This document shows, in pieces, positions 1 through 9,290 of a DNA stretch of 64,000 nt (positions are counted from its first letter, which is position 1; each line of letters starts with the position of its first letter). Location of the stretch: NCBI GenBank assembly GCA_018857735.1, contig JABMCL010000303.1:266001-330000 (forward strand). Reading direction: 5' to 3'. The position numbers and the translations under genes were made by a program. The notes beneath the pieces are model-generated. The model was not told the DNA's origin and ran no database searches. It was given only the letters and a program-made list of their open reading frames with translations. The DNA is from Alviniconcha marisindica (Eukaryota; Mollusca; Gastropoda; Provannidae).

Positions 1-118
1 CCTGTTTTCATTGATGAAGGTTGATTAAAGTTGGGGTCGTACTCTCAGATTCTCAGTCTGCCTGTTTTCATGGATGAAGGTTGATTAAAGTTGGGGTCGT
101 ACTCTCAGATACTGCCCA
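1..118. repeat. 60-bp tandem duplication
   Basis: Two nearly identical 60-bp units stand head to tail at the left edge of the window, beginning CCTGTTTTCATTGATGAAGG and CCTGTTTTCATGGATGAAGG. They lie in the intron before the first visible PCCA exon. The array may extend left of the window. Confidence 0.85.
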
Positions 119-268
119 TTAGCAGCGTCTAATGCGCAGTCAAGCGCCCACTCTTGCTGTGAAATATGATATGAGCAGAATCTAGCTCAGTCAAGCATAA
201 AATGCACTTGTTAGCAAAGGCTTGCCTGTGGGCAAGTTGAGTCTGATGGTGTGCTGTCCCTTGCACAG

Positions 269-379
269 GTGTGACGCACAACATCCCCCTGCTGCGGGAC
301 ATCATGACGGAGACCAAGTTTGTGAAAGGGGACATCAGCACCAACTACCTGCAGGAGGTTTTCCCTGATGGATTTAAAG
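269..379 (+). CDS. PCCA: PCCA exon a (end of biotin carboxylase domain)
   Basis: This is the first PCCA exon in the window. It reads [10 protein letters not shown], then TKFVKGDIS and FPDGFK, which is the conserved end of the biotin carboxylase domain of propionyl-CoA carboxylase alpha. The enzyme is a mitochondrial matrix, biotin-dependent carboxylase that turns propionyl-CoA into methylmalonyl-CoA. The acceptor AG is at 267-268 and the donor GT at 380-381. The exon leaves one base (G) over, completed by GG of the next exon to give the Gly of GFKG. The N-terminal mitochondrial targeting sequence and most of the ATP-grasp domain are left of the window. Confidence 0.95.
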
Positions 380-1188
380 GTAGGGTCAGCTTCTTAAAGG
401 TTTCACTTTACTTTCTATTGCTTTTGTGTGTGTGTGTGTGTGTGTAATTGTGTGCGTGTAAGAGAGAGTGTGTGTTTGTGTGTGGGGTGGGGGGGGGGGG
501 GGGGGGAAGTGATTGGCAGTGCCGTTGCAGTGATTTGACATTTGAGATCTAGTTTCACTCCCATTCAGTTCTGCCCAGTCCTCCTGACTTTTTGACTGTT
601 TGTGAGTGTGTTTGTGTGTGTGTGTGCATTTGTGTGAGTGTGTGTGTGTGTGTGTGTACGCGCTTGGGTGTGGGTGCAGTAGTGCGTGTGTGTGTGTGTG
701 TTTACGTATATTTATGTGTGTGTGTGCATGTGTGTGTGTGTGCCTGCATGTGCTTGCGGGTGTGTGTGTGGGTGCATTTGTGCATGTGTGTGTGTGTTTG
801 TGTGTGGGTGCATGTGTGTGTGTGTGGGTGCGTGTGTGTGTGTGTGGTTCATTGTTATTTGGGGTGGGGGGCGGGGATATGAATACTGCATGTGTGAGAA
901 GGGTACTGTACACCACTGCCAGTTCCTGACATGTGTTTGTGCATCACAAATATTTGCAGTATTACTGATTGGTGACATGACACCCTAATTTTGAGCAGAG
1001 CTTAAAACTGTGTGCTGTTTGTAAAATCTGAATGCATCTACATGTTTAGCTTGCGATGCTGTTCTTGTATGTAACTAAATCTCAATTTACTCAAAAGTGT
1101 TTGCAAAAGCTTGAGGTAAGAAAGGCTTGCTGATTGCACCTGTATGTTGAAGAAAGCAAAGACTGTGATGCCGTTTATTCCTATCAAG

Positions 1189-1291
1189 GGAAGCAATTGT
1201 CTGGAAGTGAGATGGAGCAACTTGTCTCCCTTGCTTGCGTGGTCCATGAGGTGGAGCAGCAGAGATCAGCGGAGTTCGTCAACCAGGACAG
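1189..1291 (+). CDS. PCCA: PCCA exon b (start of BT domain)
   Basis: The exon reads KQLSGSEMEQLVSLACVVHE, then VEQQRSAEFVNQD. This aligns with the segment joining the biotin carboxylase domain to the BT (biotin carboxylase-transferase interaction) domain of PCCA. It takes up the phase of the previous exon (starts with two bases) and ends with two bases of an Arg codon before GTGAGT. Its 3' half and donor are tandemly copied just downstream (1292-1528), so a short-read assembly or gene predictor could easily choose the wrong donor. The acceptor is a modest CTATCAAG. Confidence 0.9.
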
Positions 1292-1528
1292 GTGAGTTGT
1301 TGACCATGGAGTTTGCACTTAGTGTTTCATTGCTTGTGTGGTCCATGAAGTGGAACAACAGAGATCAGTAGAGTTCATTAACCGGGACAGGTGAGTTGTT
1401 GACAGCGGAGTTTGCACTTAGTGTTTCATTGTTTGCGTGGTCCATGAGGTGGGGCAACAGAGATCAGTAGAGTTCATCAACCGGGACAGGTGAGTTGTTG
1501 ACAGCGGAGTCTGCACTTAGTGCTTCAG
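1228..1528 (+). repeat. 99-bp tandem copies of PCCA exon b 3' end plus 5' splice site
   Basis: The last ~60 bp of the exon, its donor GTGAGT and ~35 bp of intron occur three times with donors at 1292, 1391 and 1490, an exact 99-bp spacing. The two extra copies still read CVVHEV then QQRSVEFINRD in the exon frame and keep an intact donor, but have no acceptor in matching phase (an in-frame TAG precedes each). They look like decoy or remnant exon ends rather than working exons. The two copies share the substitutions A>V, V>I and Q>R relative to the exon, so they resemble each other more than the exon. Confidence 0.85.
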
Positions 1529-1825
1529 TGGAGATCATTCTAGAAAGCATGCACATGAACATAATGTTGTTTTTATGTACTTTTGTTTTTGTTGACAGCT
1601 AATATTTTTCCAACCACCTAAACCCACACAGCAGAGTGCCAAATGTGTATGCTTATTGCATGCTCGTATGCTCACACACACATGCACACAGACACATGCA
1701 TGGATGCATGCACATACAAACACATGCACGCACGCACGCACACATGCACACACACACACACACACACATATGCATGCACACATGTTCACACACATACACA
1801 CATGTATGCATAATTACATCTGTAT

Positions 1826-2622
1826 CTGTTGAGTGTAGTGGATCTGTTGAAGGTAGTGGATCTGTTGAAGGTTGTGGATGTGTTGAGGGTAGTGGATGTG
1901 TTGAGGGTAGTGGATCTGTTGAAGGTAGGGGATCTGTTGAAGGTTGTGGATGTGTTGAGGGTAGTGGATCTGTTGAAGGTAGTGGATCTGTTGAAGGTTG
2001 TGGATGTGTTGAGGGTAGTGGATCTGTTGAAGGTAGTGGATCTGTTGAAGGTTGTGGATGTGTTGAGGGTAGTGGATCTGTTGAAGGTAGGGGATCTGTT
2101 GAAGGTAGTGGATCTGTTGAAGGTTGTGGATGTGTTGAGGGTAGTGGATCTGTTGAAGGTAGTGGATCTGTTGAAGGTTGTGGATGTGTTGAGGGTAGTG
2201 GATCTGTTGAAGGTAGGGGATCTGTTGAAGGTAGTGGATCTGTTGAAGGTTGTGGATGTGTTGAGGGTAGTGGATCTGTTGAAGGTAGTGGATCTGTTGA
2301 GGGTAGTGGATGTGTTGAGGGTAGTGGATCTGTTGAAGGTAGTGGATCTGTTGAAGGTAGTGGATCTGTTGAAGGTTGTGGATGTGTTGAGGGTAGTGGA
2401 TCTGTTGAAGGTAGGGGATCTGTTGAAGGTTGTGGATGTGTTGAGGGTAGTGGATCTGTTGAAGGTAGTGGATCTGTTGAGGGTAGTGGATGTGTTGAGG
2501 GTAGTGGATCTGTTGAAGGTTGTGGATATGTTGAGGGTAGTGGATCTGTTGAAGGTAGTGGATCTGTTGAAGGTAGTGGATCTGTTGAAGGTTGTGGATG
2601 TGTTGAGGGTAGTGGATCTGTT
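1826..2622 (+). repeat. 18-bp minisatellite (about 44 units) upstream of PCCA exon c
   Basis: The unit is close to GGATCTGTTGAAGGTAGT, with two recurring variants (GGATGTGTTGAGGGTAGT and GGATCTGTTGAAGGTTGT) arranged in higher-order blocks. Because the unit is 18 bp the array is open in several frames. On the plus strand one frame reads SGSVEG repeats and runs without a stop into the next PCCA exon in that exon's frame. The array ends about 20 bp before the acceptor at 2641-2642. It is most simply an intronic minisatellite. Confidence 0.95.
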
Positions 2623-2642
2623 CATGTTTATTTTGATGCCAG

Positions 2643-2745
2643 GCTTTCAGTGGTGAAGGACTCAAGGACCCTCTGGAAGATGAACGTTGAAGTGGCCGGT
2701 GCCATTTACCCTGCGACAGTCACTAAAGCCAACGGTGCTTATGAG
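2643..2745 (+). CDS. PCCA: PCCA exon c (BT domain)
   Basis: The exon reads LSVVKDSRTLWKMNVEVAG, then AIYPATVTKANGAYE, matching the BT domain region that in human PCCA contains the ANWELSV segment. I chose the acceptor at 2641-2642 (GATGCCAG) rather than the nearer TTTCAG at 2649-2650 because only the former supplies the single base needed to complete the Arg codon left by exon b. The exon ends in phase 0. The donor GTGTGTGT is fused to a long GT microsatellite, a weak and unusual 5' splice site. Confidence 0.9.
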
Positions 2746-2807
2746 GTGTGTGTGTGTGTGTGTGTGTGTGTTGTGTTGTGTTGTGTTGTGTGTGTGTGTG
2801 TGTTGTG

Positions 2808-2867
<60 letters not shown>

Positions 2868-2945
2868 ATGTGCATGTGTGTGTGTCTGTCTGTGTGCATA
2901 TATGTGTCTGTGCGTGTGTTTGTATGTTTATGTATGTATATGTGT
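2746..2945 (+). repeat. (GT)n/(GTGTT)n microsatellite overlapping a PCCA donor
   Basis: The intron begins directly with GT repeats interspersed with TGTTG blocks and a TGCATG stretch. The first GT of the repeat is the inferred 5' splice site of exon c, so the microsatellite length and the splice site are physically the same sequence. Confidence 0.9.
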
Positions 2946-3146
2946 GGGGCTGGGGGTGATAAGTGCATGCCTGTGAGAGTGCAGATACACTCTTGCATGT
3001 AATCCCTTTCCACACTTGCATGAAGTGTTAGCGTATTTTTGTTGACATTGTTTTATCTAATAAACTATTTCTGTACGGGTATTGTACGCATTAATTGTGT
3101 TTTTCCCCCCTTGTATCTACCATCCGTTTCTTCTCTTTTTCTAAAG

Positions 3147-3245
3147 GTGAATATTGGAGAAAACATCTACAAGATCACAGGGGATATGTCATTTGCATCA
3201 CCCCTCATGGATATGCTGGTAAACGGCCAGCGACAGCTCTTGCAG
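3147..3245 (+). CDS. PCCA: PCCA exon d (BT domain)
   Basis: Thirty-three codons, phase 0 at both ends, reading VNIGENIYKITGDMSFASP then LMDMLVNGQRQLLQ. It aligns with the human segment containing NLASPLLSVSVDGTQ of the BT domain. The acceptor is TTTTTCTAAAG and the donor is GTAATT. This exon is unremarkable and directly follows exon c in frame. Confidence 0.93.
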
Positions 3246-3552
3246 GTAATTGCGGTGAAAAGGCACACTTACCAGCCACCCTCACCTAATGCTTTGCATG
3301 GAGCAAGTAAAATTCCTTAGAGACAGCTTTCACAGGCAAAACCGACATAGCAGATCTGCTCAGAATGTATTAACACTGTTATCAGAACAAGCTGCTTTGG
3401 CTTAAACATTGTGGCTAGAGATGATAAAATGCTAATATATTGTACAGTGAGGTGCATTTTCTTGCTTGGATATATATTTTTTTATGTGCATTATAAATTA
3501 TCAGTCATTTATTTGTTCATTTAGTGTTAGTAGCCTCTGATCTGAGCCATCC

Positions 3553-3885
3553 ATGCAGAAGCACGTAAAAGATCCCGGTCATTCTGCCAAAAGTGCAGGT
3601 GGCAGGTTACAGCTAAACACGCATACACCTCACGTATGTGGCTTTGCATGAAGTGACATGGTAGCATGGTTGTATGGTGTACACAGACCTTGCGCCGAGA
3701 TGGCAGCAGTTTCATGTGGCACCAGCCATGCCAGCGCTGTAAGTACACCACTTCGGTGGATATTTAAAAAAAACGTGCTATAGAAAGCTAGTCACTCATG
3801 TAGAATTGCATGCGGGCGCAGTGAGTCTGCTCAAGAGAGCGGAGAACAGCGCTATATAAGTGATCATCAATCAATCAATCAATCC
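3553..3885 (+). mobile_element. 5'-truncated tRNA-SINE (family A)
   Basis: About 330 bp in a PCCA intron match, base for base over long stretches, the body of the full-length SINE at 36151-36626 (for example GCACGTAAAAGATC, CACCACTTCGGTGGATAT, GAGTCTGCTCAAGAGAG). It ends in GCGCTATATAAG and a (AATC)n tail. The tRNA-like head is missing, as expected for a 5' truncation on reverse transcription. Confidence 0.9.
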
Positions 3886-4325
3886 ATGGTCATTGTACCT
3901 TAGCTGTTTTTTGCCAGGTGAAAGGCATCTGTTTAAAAAAAAGTGCAATGTTATGTAAAAGAGTAATTGCAAGGCACTTACACCTAACGTGAACATGAAG
4001 CGCATGATGCAAGGTTTGTTACTTTGTCCCACCCCCCCCCCCACCCCCCACCCCCACCCCCCCAAAAAAGTAGCGCTCTTTTGTGTGTTTGAAACTTGTT
4101 ATTCTTTTTTTTCTCTGCAGAAAGCTGTTTAAATTTGTGAAAAGATTTCCCATGCTGAGAGATTAAAAACATATTGAAAAAATTATTTGTACCACCAGTC
4201 ATGGAATGTTGCCCAAACTATTGGGATTCCCACAGTATAATGAAGAAGAAGAAGCAAGAGAAGGAATGATGTCCAGGAATGATGGTGAGCGCCGTGTGCT
4301 GAAAGATTTGTTTTTGAATTCGCAG

Positions 4326-4379
4326 CTTGTGGACAGAGGCCATGGATGCTACTACAAGCTGCGACTGTTCGGAACTGTG
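4326..4379 (+). CDS. PCCA: PCCA exon e (short BT-domain exon)
   Basis: An 18-codon exon between AATTCGCAG and GTAAGT reads LVDRGHGCYYKLRLFGTV, phase 0 at both ends. It fits the human segment ending MSIQFLGTV, so the order and phase agree. It is short and is called from splice sites plus family alignment, hence slightly lower confidence than its neighbours. Confidence 0.85.
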
Positions 4380-5113
4380 GTAAGTTTGGTGTGATCTCCT
4401 TCTCACAAGACCTCTCCCCAACCCCCCCCCCCTTCTTCCCCCAACCCCACCCCTTATTATGGCAGCATAATCAGCTGGCTTTTTGCGGCCATTTATTAGA
4501 ACAAGAAAAAGGTGACTATGTTCTGTTACACGAAATGTTATTGTGCAGCTAAAGCCCTTCTTGATTAAAGCACACCAGTGGTTTAGACTGAAATTATTTT
4601 CACAGAGCAAGACAAAAAACATGGTAAAAAGACTGCTCGGCTGTCTTCAAGGTCAAGGTCAGAGTGAGGACTCGTATGATCGAAATAAACCATTTACACT
4701 GCCTGTATTTATTATTTTCTCAACTGTTGATCATTTTGCAAGCAAACTTAGCTTGATGGTACATCATTGTAAAAAGATTTGAAAAGACTGGATTGTGGTG
4801 TTCACGGTCAAGGTCACAGGAAAGATTCAAAACTTCATAGAATGTTTGCCAGTCTGTATTTTCTGTAGTGCTGTTCTCTTTACAGCCAAATTAGATGATG
4901 CACTATTACTAATAACCAAACCAAGGTACAAACGAGGTAGGCATATAGCGGTCATGCTAGACAGTTTTCAAACTGGTGTGACATCTACAAGGTCATGAAA
5001 GTGATTCACAGAAACAGGTCAGCCAATCACTGTAACCTGTCAGATACACTGCCATCTGTAGATACTACTACTGGAGCTCTGCTAACAAACACCTTGTTCT
5101 GTTCCCTAGCTGT

Positions 5114-5116
<3 letters not shown>

Positions 5117-5151
<35 letters not shown>

Positions 5152-5216
5152 CACACACACACCTACACACACACACACACACACACACACACCACACACG
5201 CCTACACACACACCTA

Positions 5217-5285
<69 letters not shown>

Positions 5286-5333
5286 TGCACTCTCTCTAAA
5301 CACACACACACACACACACACAAACTCTCCACG
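5117..5333. repeat. (CA)n-rich microsatellite cluster
   Basis: Interrupted CA repeats with CACCTACACA and CACTCTC interruptions in a PCCA intron. No coding meaning; open frames here are repeat artefacts. Confidence 0.95.
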
Positions 5334-5629
5334 CACTATATCTCTCTCTGTCTCTCTGTGTGCTTCATTTATGGGGGTTTTCTTTTCAGAACTGGTCAAG
5401 CACAGTAACATCTGGTACTATGTGTGACCGACAGCTGTTTTTTCGTTTCTGGTATTTTCTGATCTTAACCAGTAAAATACCAGAAATTACCCTGATATGC
5501 TAACAGTCACACAGTGACTGGCAGCATCTAGGTACAGAAGGGGTGTGTGTGTGTGTGTGTGGGGGTGGGGGGGGGGGGGATGTATTTTACCACACAACGG
5601 TACAAACCTTGTTTTGTTTCTTTTTTCTC

Positions 5630-6050
5630 ATGGCAACAGTCGTCAAAGAAGAAACCATCTATTCACTCTAAACCTCTTTTAGCCTCACAAAAGGACAAAC
5701 CGGGGTTTTTTCTCGGTTTTTTTTTCTCAAGGCAGCATTCATCAAAGAACACCCCTTTTCATTCTAACACCCCTTTTGCCACATGAAAGGACAAACCTGT
5801 GTTTTTTTTGTTTTTTGTTTTTCTCAAGGCAGCATTCATCAAAGATCACCCCTTTTCATTCTAACACCCCTTTTGCCACACAAAAGGGCAAACCTTGTTT
5901 TGTTTTTCATCATGCCAGCAACCATGAAAGAAAAGCCCTTTTCACCCTAACCCCTTGTTCATTCTAACACCCCTTTTGCCACACAAAGGGACAAAACCTT
6001 CTTCCTTTTCCCCCCTCATGCCAGCATCCGTGAAAGAAACCCCTTTCTCG
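5630..6050 (+). repeat. Degenerate ~75-bp tandem repeat in PCCA intron
   Basis: Four to five diverged units share the pattern CATTCTAACACCCCTTTTGCC, then ACA-rich, then GGACAAACC, a T-run and CAGCATTCATCAAAGA. The array ends about 90 bp before the biotinyl-domain exon at 6141. It is intronic and not coding. Confidence 0.8.
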
Positions 6051-6140
6051 TTCTAACCCCCCTTTTTCCACGGCCAGCGTCGCTGCCCCAGCTTCTGCCC
6101 TAGTCTGTCAAAAGGCGGGTCCTGCATGCATGTGTTGCAG

Positions 6141-6281
6141 TTCTCTGTGAGAGTGCTGGATGACTACGCAGCACAGATGCAGAAGTACATGCCGGAGAAG
6201 AAGGAGGTGGATCTGAGCAAAGTCGTCCTGGCCCCCATGCCTGGCATGCTGAAGTCCGTTGACGTGCAGGTTGGCGACCAG
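6141..6281 (+). CDS. PCCA: PCCA exon f (BT-BCCP linker and start of biotinyl domain)
   Basis: Forty-seven codons, phase 0 at both ends, reading FSVRVLDDYAAQMQKYMPEK, then a KKEVDLSKVV linker and LAPMPGMLKSVDVQVGDQ. The MPG motif and the VGDQ turn begin the biotinyl (BCCP) domain. The acceptor is GTGTTGCAG and the donor is GTAAGC at 6282. The last 42 bp and donor are the source of the 94-bp array that follows. Confidence 0.95.
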
Positions 6282-7295
6282 GTAAGCACGCTTTGGGCAG
6301 CTGTCCATGCTGAGTCACCCTAGACTCCAAAGGCCTGTAATGTTCAAGTCCGTTGACATGCAGGTTGGAGACCAGGTAAGCACACTTTGGGCAGCTGTCC
6401 ATGCTGCGTCACCCCGGAATCTGAACGCCTGGCATGCTGAAGTCCATTGACATGCAGGTTGGCGACCATGTAAGCACACTTTGGGCAGCTGTCCATACTG
6501 TGTCATTTTGGACCCCAAACACCTGGTACGCTGAAGTCTGTTGACATGCAGGTTGGCGACCATGTAAGCACACTTTGGGCAGCTGTCCATACTGTGTCAT
6601 TTTGGACCCCAAACACCTGGTACGCTGAAGTCTGTTGACATGCAGGTTGGCGACCAGGTAAGCACGCTTTGGGCAGCTGTCCATACTGTGTCATTTTGGA
6701 CCCCAAACACCTGGTACGCTGAAGTCTGTTGACATGCAGGTTGGCGACCATGTAAGCACACTTTGGGCAGCTGTCCATACTGTGTCATTTTGGACCCCAA
6801 ACACCTGGTACGCTGAAGTCTGTTGACATGCAGGTTGGCGACCAGGTAAGCACGCTTTGGGCAGCTGTCCGTGCTGTGTCATTTTGGACCCCAAACACCT
6901 GGTACGCTGAAGTCTGTTGACATGCAGGTTGGTGACCAGGTAAGCACGCTTTGGGCAGCTGTCCGTGCTGTGTCATTTTGGACCCCAAACATCTGGTACG
7001 CTGAAGTCTGTTGACCTGCAGGTTGGCAACCAGGTAAACATGCTTTTGTGCAACTAGCTGTGCTTAGTCACCCTGGACCCCAAATGCCTGGCATGCTGCG
7101 ACCAGGTAAACTTGCTTTGGGCAACTACTGTGCTGTGTCAGCCTGGAACCCGAATGCCTGACACGCTGAAGTCCGTTGATGTGCAGGTTGACAACCAGGT
7201 AAACACGTTTTGTGCAACTGTCCGTACTGCATCACCCTGGACCCCAAATGCCTGGTGTGCTGAAGTCTGTTGAGGTGGGGGTTGGTGATCAGATA
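6240..7295 (+). repeat. 94-bp satellite built from the exon f/intron boundary
   Basis: After the real exon end, the block of about 42 bp of coding sequence (PGMLKSVDVQVGDQ) plus GTAAGC and ~50 bp of intron is repeated about ten times. Candidate donors lie at 6376, 6470, 6564, 6658, 6752, 6846, 6940, 7034, 7106 and 7199, mostly exactly 94 bp apart. The first eight keep GTAAGC or GTAAAC. The distal units are more diverged. Some units read GACCATGTAAGC rather than GACCAGGTAAGC. Use of any copy as donor would include in-frame stops from the first intron segment, so they should act as decoys at best. Confidence 0.95.
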
Positions 7296-7449
7296 CACTG
7301 TGCAGTTGTAGTGGGTGGTGGTGGTGGGGAGGACAGGGGGGGTATTTATTTTCTTCATTGACTTAAAATTCTTTGCCTGTTAATAATCAGGTGATGTATA
7401 CTTTTTTTTTCCCCGTAACGACTAAACGTTTGCATATGCCTGTGGACAG

Positions 7450-7527
7450 GTGGCCGAGGGGCAGGAGGTGTGTATCCTGGAGGCCATGAAGATGCAGAAC
7501 AGCCTTGTAGCGGCAAAATTCTCAAAG
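7450..7527 (+). CDS. PCCA: PCCA exon g (biotin attachment site)
   Basis: Twenty-six codons between TGTGGACAG and GTGAGA read VAEGQEVCILEAMKMQNSL then VAAKFSK. EAMKMQNS is the biotinylation motif; the Lys codon at 7489-7491 is the residue that carries biotin. The exon follows exon f in phase 0, giving VGDQ-VAEGQEV across the junction as in human PCCA. Confidence 0.97.
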
Positions 7528-7789
7528 GTGAGAGGGTGTAAAACAGGCGCTGACATCTGTGCAGGCATGCGAACACGTAACCTCTGACCCTCCTCCCCTC
7601 CCTTCTGACCAAGAACATAAAACAGCAGCGTGCACAGCTGTGTTTTTGCCGCAGTCAAATGTCAGTTTTTCTCAAACTAGATGCTTTATTTCCTTGATTT
7701 TATTCAGTTTTTATGCTAATTAAGTGAGCGAAACTGTCATATCTGACCTCCCTCATGAATATTCCTAATAATGGTCCATCAAGACGACT

Positions 7790-7910
7790 ACATTCAGGAT
7801 GTACCTTTGGCGGAGTTTGTTATGCACCTTGTACCTTATGTACCTCATGCCAGGTGAGTTACTGTAGACAGTTTTGGTGTTTGTCGTTGTGTTGATGTGA
7901 TCTCTTTAGA
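7790..7910 (+). repeat. Interspersed repeat (family G), copy 1
   Basis: A block containing ACCTTGTACCTTATGTACC and CATGCCAGGTGAGT matches copies at 30160-30295 (inverted) and in the inverted pair at 56928-57270. It lies in the last PCCA intron. Confidence 0.75.
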
Positions 7911-8083
7911 TCACTAATTAAGTCCATTTGTTCGTTTGTTCAGAGAATTAAAAAAACGGAACAACTGCTTCTTGAGAAATTCACTTCACTTAGTTGAACT
8001 GAACTTCTTGAGAAGCTGTTGTTGGTAAATGGTAAACTGTAATCACTTTTATTTTCCTTCTTTTCCCCCCCCTTCTTTTTCAG

Positions 8084-8152
8084 GTGAAGAAGGTGAACTT
8101 TAAGGCAGGGGAGACAGTCAATGAAGGAGATGTGATTTTGGAGTTTGAGTGA
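8084..8152 (+). CDS. PCCA: PCCA terminal coding exon
   Basis: Acceptor CTTTTTCAG at 8081-8083, then VKKVNFKAGETVNEGDVILE, FE and TGA at 8150-8152. The sequence completes the biotinyl domain, matching the family ending GDLLVELE. The 3' UTR follows; its end is not defined by sequence alone (see the AATAAA candidate at 8679). Confidence 0.96.
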   Translation: MKKVNFKAGETVNEGDVILEFE

Positions 8153-8361
8153 TCCGTTTGTTTGCCAGCAGAAATTGTATGCCATAGTTGTTGGTCAACC
8201 GGGTCGGCTGTTTTGTGTGAATTGTCTGATGACTTCTGTACTCAACAACACTTGTGTGCCATTGGTGTTGATCAGCCTGATGATTTTATGTGACTGGCTG
8301 TGCCACATAAATGAATTGTCTTCCTCTGTGTCTAAGTAGGATCTTCCAGTTTTCAGATAGT

Positions 8362-8379
8362 GTGTGCGTGCGTGCGTGC

Positions 8380-8413
<34 letters not shown>
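8362..8413 (+). repeat. (GTGC)n(GT)n microsatellite in PCCA 3' UTR/flank
   Basis: GTGC units grade into a GT run about 210 bp after the PCCA stop, so it probably lies in the transcribed 3' UTR. Confidence 0.9.
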
Positions 8414-8678
8414 ATTATTGCAGAAATACATGTCCATGTCTTGGCAAGTAAGTGATGAGTGCATCAACAGAACACTACCTCCACTAAAGTGTGTTGCTAA
8501 CTTTTTGTTTATAAAAAGAGTATAATGGGCATTCTCGGTTAAATTGAAGAAAAAAAAGTAGGAAGGTTTGACAGGTATTCAGAGTGACAAAGGATCAGCT
8601 GGGATTTGATTCACAGGCATTTAATTTTGTACCCTTTTGAAATGGATGGCATTAAAAGTGGTGATTATGACATATTCC

Positions 8679-8684
8679 AATAAA
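8679..8684 (+). terminator. Candidate PCCA polyadenylation signal
   Basis: AATAAA, followed by overlapping AAATAAAAT motifs, occurs 527 bp after the stop codon, the first canonical hexamer downstream on this strand. Further AATAAA at 9685 and ATTAAA near 12042 are alternatives. Transcript evidence is needed to choose; this is an inference from the hexamer alone. Confidence 0.45.
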
Positions 8685-8940
8685 ATAAAATAAAAATACC
8701 CTCCCTCTCTCCCCCCAAACCCAGTACCAGTTAAAGGACACATTGTCAGTGCAATGAAACCAAAATGTTTGTTGGTAATCTCTGGAAATCTCTGCATATT
8801 GTAGAATCCAGGTCTTTGTGTTTATGTGTGATTTTACAGGAAGGGCACAGTATGGTGCATTGTTTTTCCAGATGTCTATTCGTATTGTGTTTCTTTTCCT
8901 TTGAGCCAGCCTTCACAATGCCTCCAGTTACATGGGCCCA

Positions 8941-9000
8941 GCCGTCCCTAATAAGCCGTACGGTTTCTGTGGACGTTAAGCACCATGTTTACTTACTTAT
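8941..9000 (+). mobile_element. 3' end of SINE family C
   Basis: CCCTAATAAGCC, TTTCTGTGGACGTTAAGCACC and ATGTTTACTTACTT match, on the opposite strand, the 3' ends of copies at 44184-44335 and 61831-62104. The ACTT-type tail marks the 3' end. Only the last ~60 bp is recognisable. Confidence 0.8.
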
Positions 9001-9094
9001 GGGCCCAGACATGAACGCCTTGAGCCAGTTTGGTCTGATGCCAAGACCCTTGGCGGCTAAGCAAATAGACCCACATCCACTTTTGCTTTGGCTC

Positions 9095-9290
9095 GCATTT
9101 TTCTTTAAAAGTTGCGGTTTGTGGATGCCATCATTAATGGAGACCCGGGTCCACTTTTGCTTTGGCTCACATTTTTTTCTTTGAAAGTTGCGGTTTATGG
9201 ATGCTGTCGTTCATGGAGACCCAGGTCCACTTTTGCTTTGGCTCACATTTTTCTGTAAAGGTTGCGGTTTGTGGATGCTGTCATTATTGG
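9095..9290 (+). repeat. ~75-bp tandem repeat, three units
   Basis: Three diverged units share CCACTTTTGCTTTGGCTC(A/G)CATTTTTCT, then AAAGTTGCGGTTT and TGGATGC. They lie in the PCCA 3' flank and show no coding meaning. Confidence 0.85.

Noticed and set aside
386..988. Several overlapping frames rich in Cys-Val or His-Thr near 400-1000
   Set aside because: They are translations of TG/CA microsatellites and have no start, splice or family context.
2649..2650. TTTCAG at 2645-2650 as the PCCA exon c acceptor
   Set aside because: It looks stronger but gives the wrong phase with exon b, leading to a stop. The acceptor at 2641-2642 keeps the frame.
1786..2665. Long minus-strand frames reading TTFNRS or QQIHYL repeats
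   Set aside because: Antisense readings of the same 18-bp minisatellite.
1636..2976. 446-codon plus-strand frame with SGSVEG repeats
   Set aside because: Not a gene by itself: it is the 18-bp minisatellite joined to a real PCCA exon and a GT microsatellite. Only 2643-2745 is called as coding.
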